Shown: in pieces, positions 28,699 to 37,632 of the stretch
Numbering within the stretch: the stretch's first letter is position 1
Layout: each line of letters starts with the position of its first letter
NCBI RefSeq assembly: GCF_000620105.1
Contig: NZ_JHVK01000010.1
Coordinates: 1-64,000 of the forward strand
Direction: 5' to 3'
From: Microvirgula aerodenitrificans DSM 15089
GTDB taxonomy: Bacteria > Pseudomonadota > Gammaproteobacteria > Burkholderiales > Aquaspirillaceae
DNA: 64,000 nucleotides
Position numbers and translations under genes: made by a program
The notes under the pieces: generated by a model
The model's database searches: none
The model's input: the letters and a program-made list of their open reading frames with translations, nothing else
What the model was told of the DNA's origin: nothing

Positions 28699-28712
28699 TT
28701 GATTCGCGTCAA
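28699..28712 (-). promoter_or_regulatory. FNR/DNR box upstream of nirS
   Basis: Minus-strand TTGAC-GCGA-ATCAA fits the TTGAY-N4-RTCAA consensus at every defined position. Class II spacing would place transcription start near 28664, giving a leader of about 115 bases before nirS. The regulator could be FNR or a nitric-oxide-sensing DNR; neither gene is in the window. Confidence 0.75.
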
Positions 28713-28795
28713 GGTGCCGGCATGACGCCGGGCGGGCAGTGACGGAAGGCGGGAAGGCGGATTGCCGCCGGCCGGGTGGCCGGCGGCAGGAGGAA

Positions 28796-29527
28796 TCAGG
28801 CGTCCGGGGCGGCCTTGTGGGTGACCACCGTGCACTGGTACACGCCGCCGAAGAAGGTGCGCTTGTTCCAGTCGAAACGGTCGGCATGGGTCGCGTAATG
28901 GCTGAGTTCGTGCTTCCACACCGCGTTGGCGAACGGTTCCAGCCAGGCGTTGACCACCTTCAGGATCCAGCGGATCGGCTGCCACATCGACGGCCGGTGG
29001 TAGTCGACGAACACCGCCTTGCCACCGACCGGCACCCGCGCCAGCATGTGGTCGACGATTTCGCGCTTCTTGTCTTCCGGCACTTCATGCAGCAAAAAGA
29101 AGCTGCAGATCAGGTCATATTCACCATGTCCGTCGAAATGGGCGGCGTCGGCACGATACACTTGCGCCCATGGCCGGCCGGCCAGCTTGCGTTCGGCGTG
29201 CTCGACCTGTGCCGGCGTGATGTCGGTCAGGTGGAAGCTGCCCTGCGGACCGACCTTGTCGGCGACGCGGGTCACCAGATCACCGTAGACATGGGCGACC
29301 TGCCAGACGCGCATGCCGGGGCGGATCTCGTTCAGATAGGCCCGCATCAGGCGCTGGTCGTTGCCGAACAGCAGGACGCGAACCACAAGGTTGTGGTCGA
29401 GCCGATCGACCTGGACCGGATTGACATAGGCCCAGTCATAGACGTCGACCATGTAATCGGGCACACCTTCGTAATAGGGGTCGACCACGTCATTGGTCAG
29501 TGGGGCGGCGCTAGTCTGAGTGTCCAT
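28796..29527 (-). CDS. rquA: RquA-like methyltransferase-fold protein (possible rhodoquinone synthesis)
   Basis: 243 residues of class I methyltransferase fold. Motif I is altered: instead of the glycine-rich DxGxGxG there is VWQVAHVYGDL, and later SFFLLHEVPEDKKR and GGKAVFVDYHRPSMWQP. As I recall the RquA family, this VYGDL/FLLHE/VDYHRP set is its hallmark; RquA converts ubiquinone to rhodoquinone for anaerobic respiration. It precedes nirS on the same strand, with the nirS promoter between them. The assignment is by motif memory only; a diverged UbiE-type methyltransferase is the alternative. Confidence 0.55.
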   Translation of the reverse strand: MDTQTSAAPLTNDVVDPYYEGVPDYMVDVYDWAYVNPVQVDRLDHNLVVRVLLFGNDQRLMRAYLNEIRPGMRVWQVAHVYGDLVTRVADKVGPQGSFHLTDITPAQVEHAERKLAGRPWAQVYRADAAHFDGHGEYDLICSFFLLHEVPEDKKREIVDHMLARVPVGGKAVFVDYHRPSMWQPIRWILKVVNAWLEPFANAVWKHELSHYATHADRFDWNKRTFFGGVYQCTVVTHKAAPDA

Positions 29528-29583
29528 CCTGATGTAATGCCTCGTGGAAAATCTTAGGCTAGTTGAGGCGATCCGGAATTTTA

Positions 29584-29597
29584 TTGAGATGGATCAT
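29584..29597. promoter_or_regulatory. Degenerate FNR-like dyad
   Basis: TTGAG-ATGG-ATCAT keeps 8 of 10 FNR half-site positions and lies between the RquA-like gene and the divergent LysR gene, in an AT-rich segment. It could serve either gene, but the match is weak. Confidence 0.3.
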
Positions 29598-29719
29598 GTA
29601 AATCAGCAATCACTTATGCAGTATATCGACGAAAGATATTCGATTTCCCGATGCGCGCTGGCCAGCGATGCGGCACAGTGACGCGTTTTCAACATTGACG
29701 AGTGGTGAGCGAACGAATT

Positions 29720-30631
29720 ATGGACATCCGCTGGATCGAGGATTTCCTGAGTGTGGCGTCTTCCCGCAGCTTTTCACGCGCGGCGGAGGAACGGCACATC
29801 TCGCAGCCGTCGCTCAGTCGTCACATTCAGGCGCTGGAACACTGGGTCGGCGTACCGCTGATCGAGCGTCGCGGCCTGCCACTGACGCTGACGCCGGAAG
29901 GCGTGCTGTTCCGTGACAATGCCGAGCACTTCCTGCGCCGGCTGCTGGAGACGCGCAGCATGCTGCGCGGCGAGGTCAATCCGGACGCACATTCATTGAG
30001 GGTCATTGCCGGGCATTCACTGTCGGTGAATTTCGTGCCGTCGTGGCTGCAGACGGTACGGCAGGACTACAGCGACATCAGCGTGCGGGCGGTGACCGCC
30101 AGCATCAACAAGGCGATCAAGGCCCTGTCGGACGGCTCGGCCGATCTGCTGCTGTGCTACCACCATACCGAACTGCCGGTGCTGCTGGACGAGACGCGCT
30201 ACGCGTTCCTGCCGCTGGGTGACACCGTACTGTTGCCGGTGTCGGCGCCGGGCCTCGACGGCCGGCCGCGTTACGCGCTGCCGGGGACCCGCCAGGTGCC
30301 GGTACCGCTGATCTCGTTTGCGACCGGTGCCTACCTGCGTCGCGCCGTGCAGTACCTGCTGGACCACGCTGGCCAGCCGTATGCCCTGCTGCGACGCTAT
30401 GAGTCGGACATGTCCGACCAGGCCAAGGAGCTGGTGCTGCAGGGGCTGGGCATGGCCTGGCTGCCGGAAATGGTGGTCAGCCAGGAACTGGCCGAGGGCC
30501 GGCTGGTCCGCGCTGGCGGCCAGCGCTGGCAATTGCCGCTCGGCATCCGCCTGTATTGCGACCTGAACAATCGCAAGCCGGCGCTGGTGCGGCTGTGGCA
30601 GCACCTGAGCGGTCGCGACCTGCCGGACTGA
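29720..30631 (+). CDS. LysR-family transcriptional regulator
   Basis: 303 residues. N-terminal winged helix with FSRAAEERHISQPSLSRHIQALE (about 19-41) and a C-terminal substrate-binding-like domain. ATG 29720 is preferred to the upstream GTG. It is divergent from the RquA-like gene, so it may control that gene or the downstream racemase; the inducer is unknown. Confidence 0.8.
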   Translation: MDIRWIEDFLSVASSRSFSRAAEERHISQPSLSRHIQALEHWVGVPLIERRGLPLTLTPEGVLFRDNAEHFLRRLLETRSMLRGEVNPDAHSLRVIAGHSLSVNFVPSWLQTVRQDYSDISVRAVTASINKAIKALSDGSADLLLCYHHTELPVLLDETRYAFLPLGDTVLLPVSAPGLDGRPRYALPGTRQVPVPLISFATGAYLRRAVQYLLDHAGQPYALLRRYESDMSDQAKELVLQGLGMAWLPEMVVSQELAEGRLVRAGGQRWQLPLGIRLYCDLNNRKPALVRLWQHLSGRDLPD

Positions 30632-30797
30632 GTCCGGCCCCCCCGTGTGGCCCGACCGGACGCAGGATTCGGGGGCTGCATGGGCACTTATTCATTCCCC
30701 GCATACCCGGCATCTGAATACGCATCGCCGGACGCGTTTCCGTCTGCATCATGACGCATGACGCCGGATGGGCCGGCGCGCAGCGAGTGAGGGTGGA

Positions 30798-32252
30798 ATG
30801 AATTCGGTTGACAAGAGGGTCGGGCAGCGCCGCTTCGGCATCGTCGGCGGGGTCGGTGCGCTGGCAGGCGCCGACGTGCTGTTCAAGCTGGTCCAGCGCG
30901 CGGCGCGCCAGGGCGAGGCCCAGCCTGACGTGCTGCTGGAGCAGCAGCCACTGAGCGAAGGCGACGCCGTGGCCCGGGGCGAGGCCGATCCGCGCGAGAG
31001 CAAGTTCTACGTATTCAACATCGTCCGGCACTTCGAGAGTCAGGGCGTCGACCGGGTGCTGTTGCCGTCGTTCATCTGCCATACCTTCCTCGACGACATC
31101 CAGGCCGAAACCGCGCTGCCGATCGTCAACCTGATGACGGCAGTCACCGACCATCTCGAACGCGAGCTGCCGGCCGGCACGCCGCTTGGCGTGCTGACCT
31201 GCGACTACGTGCGCCGTGCCGGCCTGCTCGAAAGCCATCTCGGCGCGCGCCATCCGCTGCATTACCCGTCCGCCGACGCCCAGGCCGGGCTGATGGAGGC
31301 GATCTACGGCCCGCGCGGGCTCAAGGCCGGCTACCTCGACGATGCCGCGCTGGAAGCCGTGATGCAGGCCTGCCGCAGTCTGCAGGCCGACGGGGTCGGG
31401 GTCATCCTCGCCGCCTCGACCGAAGTGGCGCTGCTGGCCGAACGACTGGCCGCCCGCGGCATCCGGCTGATCGACAGCAACCGGGTCTATGCCGACCATG
31501 CGCTGGAGCGCGATGCCGTGCCGGCCGGTGAGCCGGTCAAGGTCGGTATCGTCGGCGGCGTCGGACCGGCGGCGACGGTGGATTTCATGGACAAGCTGGT
31601 CAGGCTGACACGGGCGCAGCGCGACCAGGAACACGTGCGGCTGCTGGTCGAACACAATCCGCAGATTCCGGACCGGACCGCGCACATCCTCGGCCGCGGG
31701 CCGGACCCGTCGATCGCGCTGTATGCCGCCTGCAAGCGGCTGGAGGCCGGCGGTGCGGCGATGATCGCCATTCCGTGCAATACCGCGCATGCCTACCTTG
31801 GCGACCTGCAGCCGCATCTGTCGATCCCGGTCATCAGCATGCCGGACGTGACCATGGCACGGATTGCCGAACGCTACCCGCACTGTCCGCCGGTCGGGCT
31901 GCTGGCCACCAGCGGCACGATGAGCAGCGGCGTCTACCGCCGGGCGGCCGAGCGCGCCGGCCTGACGCTGATCGTGCCGGACGACGCCCATCAGGCGCAG
32001 GTGATGAATGCCATCTACGGCGACAAGGGGGTCAAGGCCGGCTTTGTCGACGGCGAGTGCCGCGCCGACCTGCTGGCCGCTGCCCGCCATCTGGCCGATC
32101 GCGGCGCCGAAGTGCTGATCCTCGGCTGCACCGAACTGCCACTGATCGTGCCTGGCGAGGACGTCCTGAACCTTGGCGGTCGCGAGGTCGGTCTGGTCGA
32201 CCCGACCCGGGAACTGGCGCGTCGTTGCGTCGAACTGGCGCAGGGGGCGTGA
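30798..32252 (+). CDS. Fused tandem aspartate/glutamate racemase-like protein
   Basis: 484 residues formed of two homologous racemase domains, each starting with GIVGGVG (about residues 14 and 250). The C-terminal domain keeps both catalytic cysteines (IPCNTAH and LGCTELPL). The N-terminal domain keeps the first (FICHTF) but has Ser in place of the second (LAASTEVAL), so it is probably inactive or altered. The ATG at 30798 follows GAGGGTGG. Usual family members have one domain of about 230-240 residues. Cofactor-independent racemisation of an acidic amino acid is likely for the second half. Confidence 0.75.
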   Translation: MNSVDKRVGQRRFGIVGGVGALAGADVLFKLVQRAARQGEAQPDVLLEQQPLSEGDAVARGEADPRESKFYVFNIVRHFESQGVDRVLLPSFICHTFLDDIQAETALPIVNLMTAVTDHLERELPAGTPLGVLTCDYVRRAGLLESHLGARHPLHYPSADAQAGLMEAIYGPRGLKAGYLDDAALEAVMQACRSLQADGVGVILAASTEVALLAERLAARGIRLIDSNRVYADHALERDAVPAGEPVKVGIVGGVGPAATVDFMDKLVRLTRAQRDQEHVRLLVEHNPQIPDRTAHILGRGPDPSIALYAACKRLEAGGAAMIAIPCNTAHAYLGDLQPHLSIPVISMPDVTMARIAERYPHCPPVGLLATSGTMSSGVYRRAAERAGLTLIVPDDAHQAQVMNAIYGDKGVKAGFVDGECRADLLAAARHLADRGAEVLILGCTELPLIVPGEDVLNLGGREVGLVDPTRELARRCVELAQGA

Positions 32253-32387
32253 CCGGGGAAGACCGACTGTCGCCTTGCCGCAACCGCAAGCCGTCCCCTT
32301 TTTGACGGCTTGCCGGGCCGGCTGGTGTCATTGTCGTCGGGCATGACCCGGTTCGGGCGCCGGCATCGGGAAGCGATCTCCCGTTTT

Positions 32388-32408
32388 CATTTGAAAATGA
32401 TTCAAATG
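32388..32408. promoter_or_regulatory. Palindromic operator candidate upstream of the ene-reductase gene
   Basis: A perfect inverted repeat, CATTTGAA and TTCAAATG separated by five bases. The left arm contains TTGAAA (32391-32396), which with GATTAT at 32416-32421 makes a weak promoter, so a bound repressor would cover the -35 region. No regulator gene is adjacent on this side. Confidence 0.6.
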
Positions 32409-32484
32409 GCGGCCTGATTATCGACATGCGGCTCGCCGGGCAGAATGGCACGGCCTCTTCCACCGAGTCCGGAGCCCTGCCGCC

Positions 32485-33585
32485 ATGCCTACTGCTTCCC
32501 CGTTGTTCACCCCGACCGTCATTGCCGGTCACGCCGTGCCGCACCGCGTGGTCATGGCGCCGATGACCCGCTGCCGCAGCACCCAGCCCGGCGATGTGCC
32601 CAATGCGCTGAATGCGCGCTACTACGCCCAGCGCGCATCGGCTGCGCTGATCGTGACCGAGGCGACGCAGATCTCGCCGCAAGGCAAGGGTTACTCGTTC
32701 ACGCCCGGTATCCACAGTGACGCGCAGGTGGCCGGCTGGCGTCTGGTGACCGATGCCGTCCATGCCGCCGGCGGGCGGATCTTCCTGCAGCTCTGGCATG
32801 TGGGACGCATGTCCCACCCGGATTTCCACCATGGTGAATTGCCGGTTGCGCCGTCGGCCGTGCCGTTCGACGGCCAGGTGTGGAGGGCTGATCCGCAGAC
32901 CGGGATCGGCGCCATGGTCGCCTGCCCGACGCCGCGTGCGCTGGAGCGGGATGAAATCCGCGGCATCGTCGACGACTTTCGCCGCGCGGCGCGACGGGCG
33001 CTGGACGCCGGCTTCGACGGTGTCGAGATCCATGGCGCCAACGGCTATCTGCTCGACCAGTTCCTGCGCACGACCTCGAACACCCGCACCGATGAATACG
33101 GCGGCTCGCGTGACAAGCGGTTGCGCTTTCTGCGGGAAGTGGTCGATGCCGTGGCCGGGGAAATCGGTGCCGCACGCACTGCCATCCGCCTGGCGCCGTT
33201 CCTGACCGCGCGCGGGATGGCCTGCCCGGACATTCTGCCGACCCTGCTGGAGGCGGCCACTTATCTGCAGGCGCGCGGCATTGCCTATCTGCACCTGGTC
33301 GAAGCCGACTGGGACGATGCGCCGCCGTTTACCGAGACGTTCCGCCAGGACATTCGTGCCCGCTTCAGCCGGCCGATCATCGTGGCCGGCAAATACGACC
33401 GTGCCCGCGCCGAGTGGGTGATCGGCAACGGTTATGCCGACCTGGTCGCCTTCGGCCGCGCCTTTATTGCCAACCCGGACCTGCCGCGCCGGCTGGCCGA
33501 CGGCCTGCCGCTGGCTTCATTCGACGGCAACACGCTGTTTGGCGGCGATGCCCGTGGCTACAGCGACTACCCGGCCGCCGCCTGA
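32485..33585 (+). CDS. nemA: Old yellow enzyme family ene-reductase (NemA-like)
   Basis: FMN-dependent oxidoreductase of 366 residues with a TIM barrel. FMN and substrate motifs are APMTRCRS, FLQLWHVGRMSHP, the substrate pair in EIHGANGYLLDQFL and the C-terminal AFGRAFIANPDLP. Such enzymes reduce N-ethylmaleimide, nitro-esters and other activated alkenes. It heads a three-gene unit with an exported SnoaL-like protein and a nitroreductase. Confidence 0.85.
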   Translation: MPTASPLFTPTVIAGHAVPHRVVMAPMTRCRSTQPGDVPNALNARYYAQRASAALIVTEATQISPQGKGYSFTPGIHSDAQVAGWRLVTDAVHAAGGRIFLQLWHVGRMSHPDFHHGELPVAPSAVPFDGQVWRADPQTGIGAMVACPTPRALERDEIRGIVDDFRRAARRALDAGFDGVEIHGANGYLLDQFLRTTSNTRTDEYGGSRDKRLRFLREVVDAVAGEIGAARTAIRLAPFLTARGMACPDILPTLLEAATYLQARGIAYLHLVEADWDDAPPFTETFRQDIRARFSRPIIVAGKYDRARAEWVIGNGYADLVAFGRAFIANPDLPRRLADGLPLASFDGNTLFGGDARGYSDYPAAA

Positions 33586-33615
33586 CTTTCCCCTTACCCT
33601 GCAAAGGACACTGCC

Positions 33616-34161
33616 ATGACCCTGTTCCCTTCCTCTTCCGCACGCTGGCTGCTGCCGCTGCTGTTGTCCGCCGCGACCCTGACTGCCAGCGCACAGGACC
33701 TCCCGCTGCTGCTGCCACGCGTCGTCGTTGCCGCCAGCGGGCAGGCGACGGCTGATTCGCCGCAGGCACTGGCTGCCCGCCGCTACGGCAGCTTCTGGAA
33801 TACTGGCGATGAAGCGCTGGCCCGCGCCGCGCTGGCGCCTGACTTTACCGACCGCACCCTGCCACCGGGCCGGGCGCAAGGGCTGGCCGGGCCGCTGGCC
33901 GCCTCCCGCTTCATGCGCACGGCCATACCGGACATGCGCTGCGAGATCGAACAGATGGTGGTCGCCGGCGACCGGGTGGTGGTCCATCTGCGCTTCCGTG
34001 GCCATTTCAGCGGCCAGTTCGGCCAGTTGCAGGGGCGGGGCCAGGCGGTCGACTTCATCGCCACCGACATCTACCGGGTGGCGGATGGACGTATCGCCGA
34101 AAACTGGCATATCGAGGACAATCTGACCCTGATGAAACAGCTTGGCGTCGTTGGCGCCTGA
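33616..34161 (+). CDS. Exported SnoaL-like (NTF2-fold) protein
   Basis: 181 residues with a signal peptide (about 1-26, ending SASA). The mature part has the SnoaL polyketide-cyclase/NTF2 pattern: ARRYGSFWNTGDEALARAALAPDF early, VVHLRFRGHF in the middle, DIYRVADGRIAENWHIED late. SnoaL-type proteins often accompany redox genes with no defined role. An exported version between two cytoplasmic flavoenzymes is unusual. Confidence 0.7.
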   Translation: MTLFPSSSARWLLPLLLSAATLTASAQDLPLLLPRVVVAASGQATADSPQALAARRYGSFWNTGDEALARAALAPDFTDRTLPPGRAQGLAGPLAASRFMRTAIPDMRCEIEQMVVAGDRVVVHLRFRGHFSGQFGQLQGRGQAVDFIATDIYRVADGRIAENWHIEDNLTLMKQLGVVGA

Positions 34162-34187
34162 CCTGACCCCTACCTGGAGAATCCGGC

Positions 34188-34841
34188 ATGAACCTTTCTG
34201 ATATCGCCAAGACCCGCTACACCACCAAGGCCTTCGATCCGGCACGACGCATTCCGCAGCCGAAGATCGACGAACTGCTGACCCTGCTGCGTCACAGCCC
34301 GTCGTCGGTCAACTCGCAACCGTGGCACTTTGTCGTGGCTGACAGTGCCGAAGGCAAGGCGCGCATCGCCCGCGGCGTGCATGACGATTTCGTCTACAAC
34401 GAGCCCAAGGTGCTGAACGCGTCGCATGTGATCGTGCTGTGCGCGCGCACTGCCATGACCGACGACCATCTGGCACGCGTGCTGGAACAGGAGGCCGCCG
34501 ACGGCCGCTTCCCGAGCCCGGAGGCCCGGGAAGGCCAGCGCAACGGTCGCCTCGGCTACGTGAACCTGCACCGCTACGACCAGAAAGACCTGCAGCACTG
34601 GATGGAAAAGCAGACCTATCTGGCACTCGGCACCCTGCTGCTCGGTGCCGCCGCGCTCGGCATCGATGCCACGCCGATGGAAGGCTGCGATTTCCGCAAG
34701 CTGGACCAGGAACTGGGCCTGCGCGAACACGGTTTTACCAGCGTGGTGCTGGTCAGCCTCGGCTATCACAGCGACAGCGACTTCAATGCCGGACTGCCGA
34801 AGTCGCGTCTGCCGCAGGAAGACGTGTTCACCTTCCTGTAA
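34188..34841 (+). CDS. nfsB: Oxygen-insensitive NAD(P)H nitroreductase
   Basis: 217 residues, the size of E. coli NfsB. FMN-binding signatures RYTTKAFDP, HSPSSVNSQPWHFVV and the late LVSLGYHSDSDFN are present. Reduces nitroaromatics and quinones by two electrons. Third gene of the unit behind the palindrome at 32388; spacing 26 bp. Confidence 0.9.
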   Translation: MNLSDIAKTRYTTKAFDPARRIPQPKIDELLTLLRHSPSSVNSQPWHFVVADSAEGKARIARGVHDDFVYNEPKVLNASHVIVLCARTAMTDDHLARVLEQEAADGRFPSPEAREGQRNGRLGYVNLHRYDQKDLQHWMEKQTYLALGTLLLGAAALGIDATPMEGCDFRKLDQELGLREHGFTSVVLVSLGYHSDSDFNAGLPKSRLPQEDVFTFL

Positions 34842-34847
34842 GCGGTT

Positions 34848-34868
34848 CGCGCCGGTCCCCCCGGCGCG
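34848..34868. terminator. GC hairpin between converging nfsB and chemoreceptor genes
   Basis: CGCGCCGG and CCGGCGCG pair perfectly around a 5-base loop (TCCCC). There is no T-run, so it is a weak or rho-assisted terminator. It lies in the 45-bp gap between two convergent genes. Confidence 0.45.
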
Positions 34869-34886
34869 TCCGCCTGCCGGCTGCGT

Positions 34887-36500
34887 TCAGACCGTGAAGC
34901 GCGACACCTGCTGCTGCAGGCCGAGCGACAGCGACTCGAGCTGTCGGGCGGCATCGCGGGTGAAATGCACCGTCGACTGGGTTTCCTCTACCACGCCGAC
35001 CACCCGTTCGACATCGCCGGCCAGATTGGTGCCGGCCTGGCTCTGCTCGGCCAGGGCTTCGGCCACATTGCGGAAGCGGACCAGCGTCGTTTCCATCCGG
35101 TCGTCGATGTCGCCGAGCGACACCGCCAGCTGATTGACTTGCGTGACGCCGGCATCGACCAGCGGATTGATATGGTCCATGACGGCGGACACGCTGACCG
35201 TTTCCTTGACCACGGTCTGGATGATGCTGGTGATCTCGCTGGTGGCCTGGGCGGTGCGCTCGGCCAGTTTGCGTACTTCATCGGCGACCACGGCGAAGCC
35301 CCGGCCCTGCTCGCCGGCGCGTGCCGCCTCGATGGCGGCATTCAGCGCCAGCAGGTTGGTCTGGTCGGCGATGTCGCGGATGGTGTCGGCAATGCCGCTG
35401 ATATTGCGCGTGCGCTCGGCCAGCGACACGACCTGGGTCGACGCCGTGCCGATCTCGCCGGAAATGGAACGGATGCCTGCCGAGACTTCCCGGGCGACCG
35501 TGCGGCCCTGCCGGGCCAGTTCGGCGACGCCGCGCGAATCGACCTCGGTATCGCGGGCATTGGCCGTCACATGGTCGATGCTGACCGACAACTGCTCGAT
35601 CGCCGCCGCGGCCGATGAGGTCGACTCGTTGGCGGAGGTGGAGGCCTGGTCCAGCCGCTCCATCTGCCCGGTCAGGCTGTGGGCGGTTTGCGCCAGCTGG
35701 CCGGCCGAACGGGAGATCTGTTCGATCATGCCGCGCAGGCTGCCCTGCATGTCACGCATGACGGCCAGCAGACTGCCCGGCTTGCCCCTGGTGTGAATCT
35801 CGTCGCCCAGCCTGCCGGCGGCGATGGCCTCGACGACCTGCACCGCATAGGCCGGTTCGCCGCCGAGCGCGCCGATGATCTGCCGCGACATGGCCATGGC
35901 CAGCCCGGCCACGACCAGCAGCACGGCCAGGCCGATGCCCAGCAGTACCCGGGCGCTGCTCCAGAACGTCTTCTCGATATCGTCCGTGAAAATCCCGGTG
36001 CCCACGACCCAGCCCCATGGCTCGAAGCGATAGACCCCGTTGAGCTTCGGCAGTTCTTCCGTGCTGCCCTTGCGCGAGGTCAGAATCACTGTCAGCCCGT
36101 AGGTCGTGCCGCCTTTCAGGGCATCGTTGTAAGCATCGACCGTGGTACGGCCATCGGGAAGTTTGCTGCCGGTGTCGACCTTGCCGACCCTTTCGGCCTT
36201 GGTATGCACGACAAGAACATTGTCCCGGGTGCGGGCAAAGTAATAGAAGTCCCCGTGTTTCATCATCGCCAGCGCCTGGGCCGCTCTGGCCTGTGCGCCG
36301 GCGGTGCTGAGCTTGCCCTGCTTTTCCTGGCCTTCGTAGTATTTGAGGATGCTTTCCGCCGCTTTCAGCTGGCTGATGATGAAGGTTTCTTTTTCTTTTT
36401 TCAGTGACGTGTGGATGCTGTACAGCGAGAAGCCCGCCAGTAGCAACAACCCCAGGAAACTCGCGAGAATGATGACGGCAAGCCGAGTGGAGACGCGCAT
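34887..36500 (-). CDS. Methyl-accepting chemotaxis protein with Cache sensor
   Basis: 537 residues: membrane segment (about 8-28), periplasmic Cache-type sensor with [23 protein letters not shown] and [13 protein letters not shown], second membrane segment (near 185-210), HAMP, then the signalling domain whose tip reads [22 protein letters not shown]. The ligand is unknown; Cache sensors of this sort often bind small organic acids. The ATG at 36500 begins at the first basic and hydrophobic stretch. Confidence 0.9.
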   Translation of the reverse strand: MRVSTRLAVIILASFLGLLLLAGFSLYSIHTSLKKEKETFIISQLKAAESILKYYEGQEKQGKLSTAGAQARAAQALAMMKHGDFYYFARTRDNVLVVHTKAERVGKVDTGSKLPDGRTTVDAYNDALKGGTTYGLTVILTSRKGSTEELPKLNGVYRFEPWGWVVGTGIFTDDIEKTFWSSARVLLGIGLAVLLVVAGLAMAMSRQIIGALGGEPAYAVQVVEAIAAGRLGDEIHTRGKPGSLLAVMRDMQGSLRGMIEQISRSAGQLAQTAHSLTGQMERLDQASTSANESTSSAAAAIEQLSVSIDHVTANARDTEVDSRGVAELARQGRTVAREVSAGIRSISGEIGTASTQVVSLAERTRNISGIADTIRDIADQTNLLALNAAIEAARAGEQGRGFAVVADEVRKLAERTAQATSEITSIIQTVVKETVSVSAVMDHINPLVDAGVTQVNQLAVSLGDIDDRMETTLVRFRNVAEALAEQSQAGTNLAGDVERVVGVVEETQSTVHFTRDAARQLESLSLGLQQQVSRFTV

Positions 36501-36550
36501 GATGTGCCCTGCCTGGAGTGAAGGGATGGGTAAATTGAACCCACTTACTG

Positions 36551-36577
36551 TTATCGGAAGGGCAGTTGAAGATATAA
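36551..36577 (-). promoter_or_regulatory. Sigma-28-like promoter for the chemoreceptor
   Basis: On the minus strand TCCGATAA matches 7 of 8 bases of the flagellar sigma -10 element, 51 bp before the chemoreceptor start. The -35 counterpart (TTATATCT) at the proper 11-base spacing matches only half of its consensus. Confidence 0.35.
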
Positions 36578-36644
36578 GTTGTTTTCCGGACCTATGTGCA
36601 CAATGAATTCCCGCACCGGGCAAATGGAAAACTGAATGCCGGAA

Positions 36645-37547
36645 TCATGGTTTCAGCAGCCTGCCGGCATCCCGCAGCATGAGGGCCTGCCGGACAAAAG
36701 CCAGCGTGGCCGGTGACGACTGGCGTTGATCGAGGACCGCCAGGCCGATCCGGCGGGCGACCTGCGGCGCCAGCGGACGGGACACATAAGCGGTCTGGTC
36801 GTGCGCCGGCAGCGCCAGCTCGGCCAGCAGGGTGACCCCGTCGCCGCGGGCCACGGTGTTCAGTGTGCTGAGCAACTGGGAACAGCGGTAACGGATCTGC
36901 GGCGTCAGCCCGGCGGCAGTGAACAGGCGCATGACCAGTTCGGCCGACCCGGCGCCGGTCAGGATGAACGGATCGTCGCACAGCTCGCGCAGGCTGAGGG
37001 CATCGCGCGCCGCCAGCGGGTGCCGGCGGGGCACGACCGCAACCATCCGGTCTTCCAGCAGCGGCCAGCTATCGAAGCTCTCGTCCGGCAGCACCACAAA
37101 GCCGATGTCGATGCGGCGCTCGCGCAGCCACTGGACGACCTGCTGGTCTGGCCCTTCCTCGACATGGATCTCGATGCCCGGATAGCGCTGGCGATAGTCG
37201 GCCAGCAGGGCCGGCAACAGCCGCATCGACGCGGTCGGGCCGAAGGAGCCGATGCGCAGCGTGCCCTGTTTCATCCCTTTTGCATCGGCGGCTTCCTGGC
37301 GCATGGTCTCGGCCAGTCCGAGCAGGCTGCGCGCGCGCAGCAACAGCCGCTGGCCGATATCAGTCAGCTCGACCCGCGCCTGATGGCGCTGTACCAGCTC
37401 GACCCCCAGTTCCTGTTCCAGCGATTTGATCGCATGCGATACCGCCGACTGGGAAATGCCGAGTCGGGCGGCTGCCAGGGTGAAGCCGCGCAAGGCCGCG
37501 ACCTGCGAGAAAATTTCCAATTGGGTCAATGTCATCGCATCCGGCAT
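36645..37547 (-). CDS. LysR-family transcriptional regulator
   Basis: 300 residues with helix-turn-helix FTLAAARLGISQSAVSHAIKSLE near residues 22-44 and a standard ligand-binding half. ATG 37547 or the in-frame ATG at 37535 may be used. It is divergent from an EamA transporter with only 85 bp between them, and three TCATGAG repeats in that gap are probable binding sites, so it likely controls the transporter. Confidence 0.8.
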   Translation of the reverse strand: MPDAMTLTQLEIFSQVAALRGFTLAAARLGISQSAVSHAIKSLEQELGVELVQRHQARVELTDIGQRLLLRARSLLGLAETMRQEAADAKGMKQGTLRIGSFGPTASMRLLPALLADYRQRYPGIEIHVEEGPDQQVVQWLRERRIDIGFVVLPDESFDSWPLLEDRMVAVVPRRHPLAARDALSLRELCDDPFILTGAGSAELVMRLFTAAGLTPQIRYRCSQLLSTLNTVARGDGVTLLAELALPAHDQTAYVSRPLAPQVARRIGLAVLDQRQSSPATLAFVRQALMLRDAGRLLKP

Positions 37548-37550
37548 CTG

Positions 37551-37615
37551 TCATGAGTTTTTGCTCATTTTACCATTAGCCATCATGAGCATAAGAATGG
37601 TGCCCCGCTCATGAG
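37551..37615. promoter_or_regulatory. Three TCATGAG repeats between lysR and eamA
   Basis: TCATGAG occurs at 37551-37557, 37583-37589 and 37609-37615, with a further half (GCTCATT) at 37563-37569. Spacing of 32 and 26 bp (about three and two and a half turns) suits a LysR tetramer contacting several half sites. The repeats are near-palindromic on their own. Confidence 0.5.
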
Positions 37616-37632
37616 CCCCCTGCCGGAAAGCA

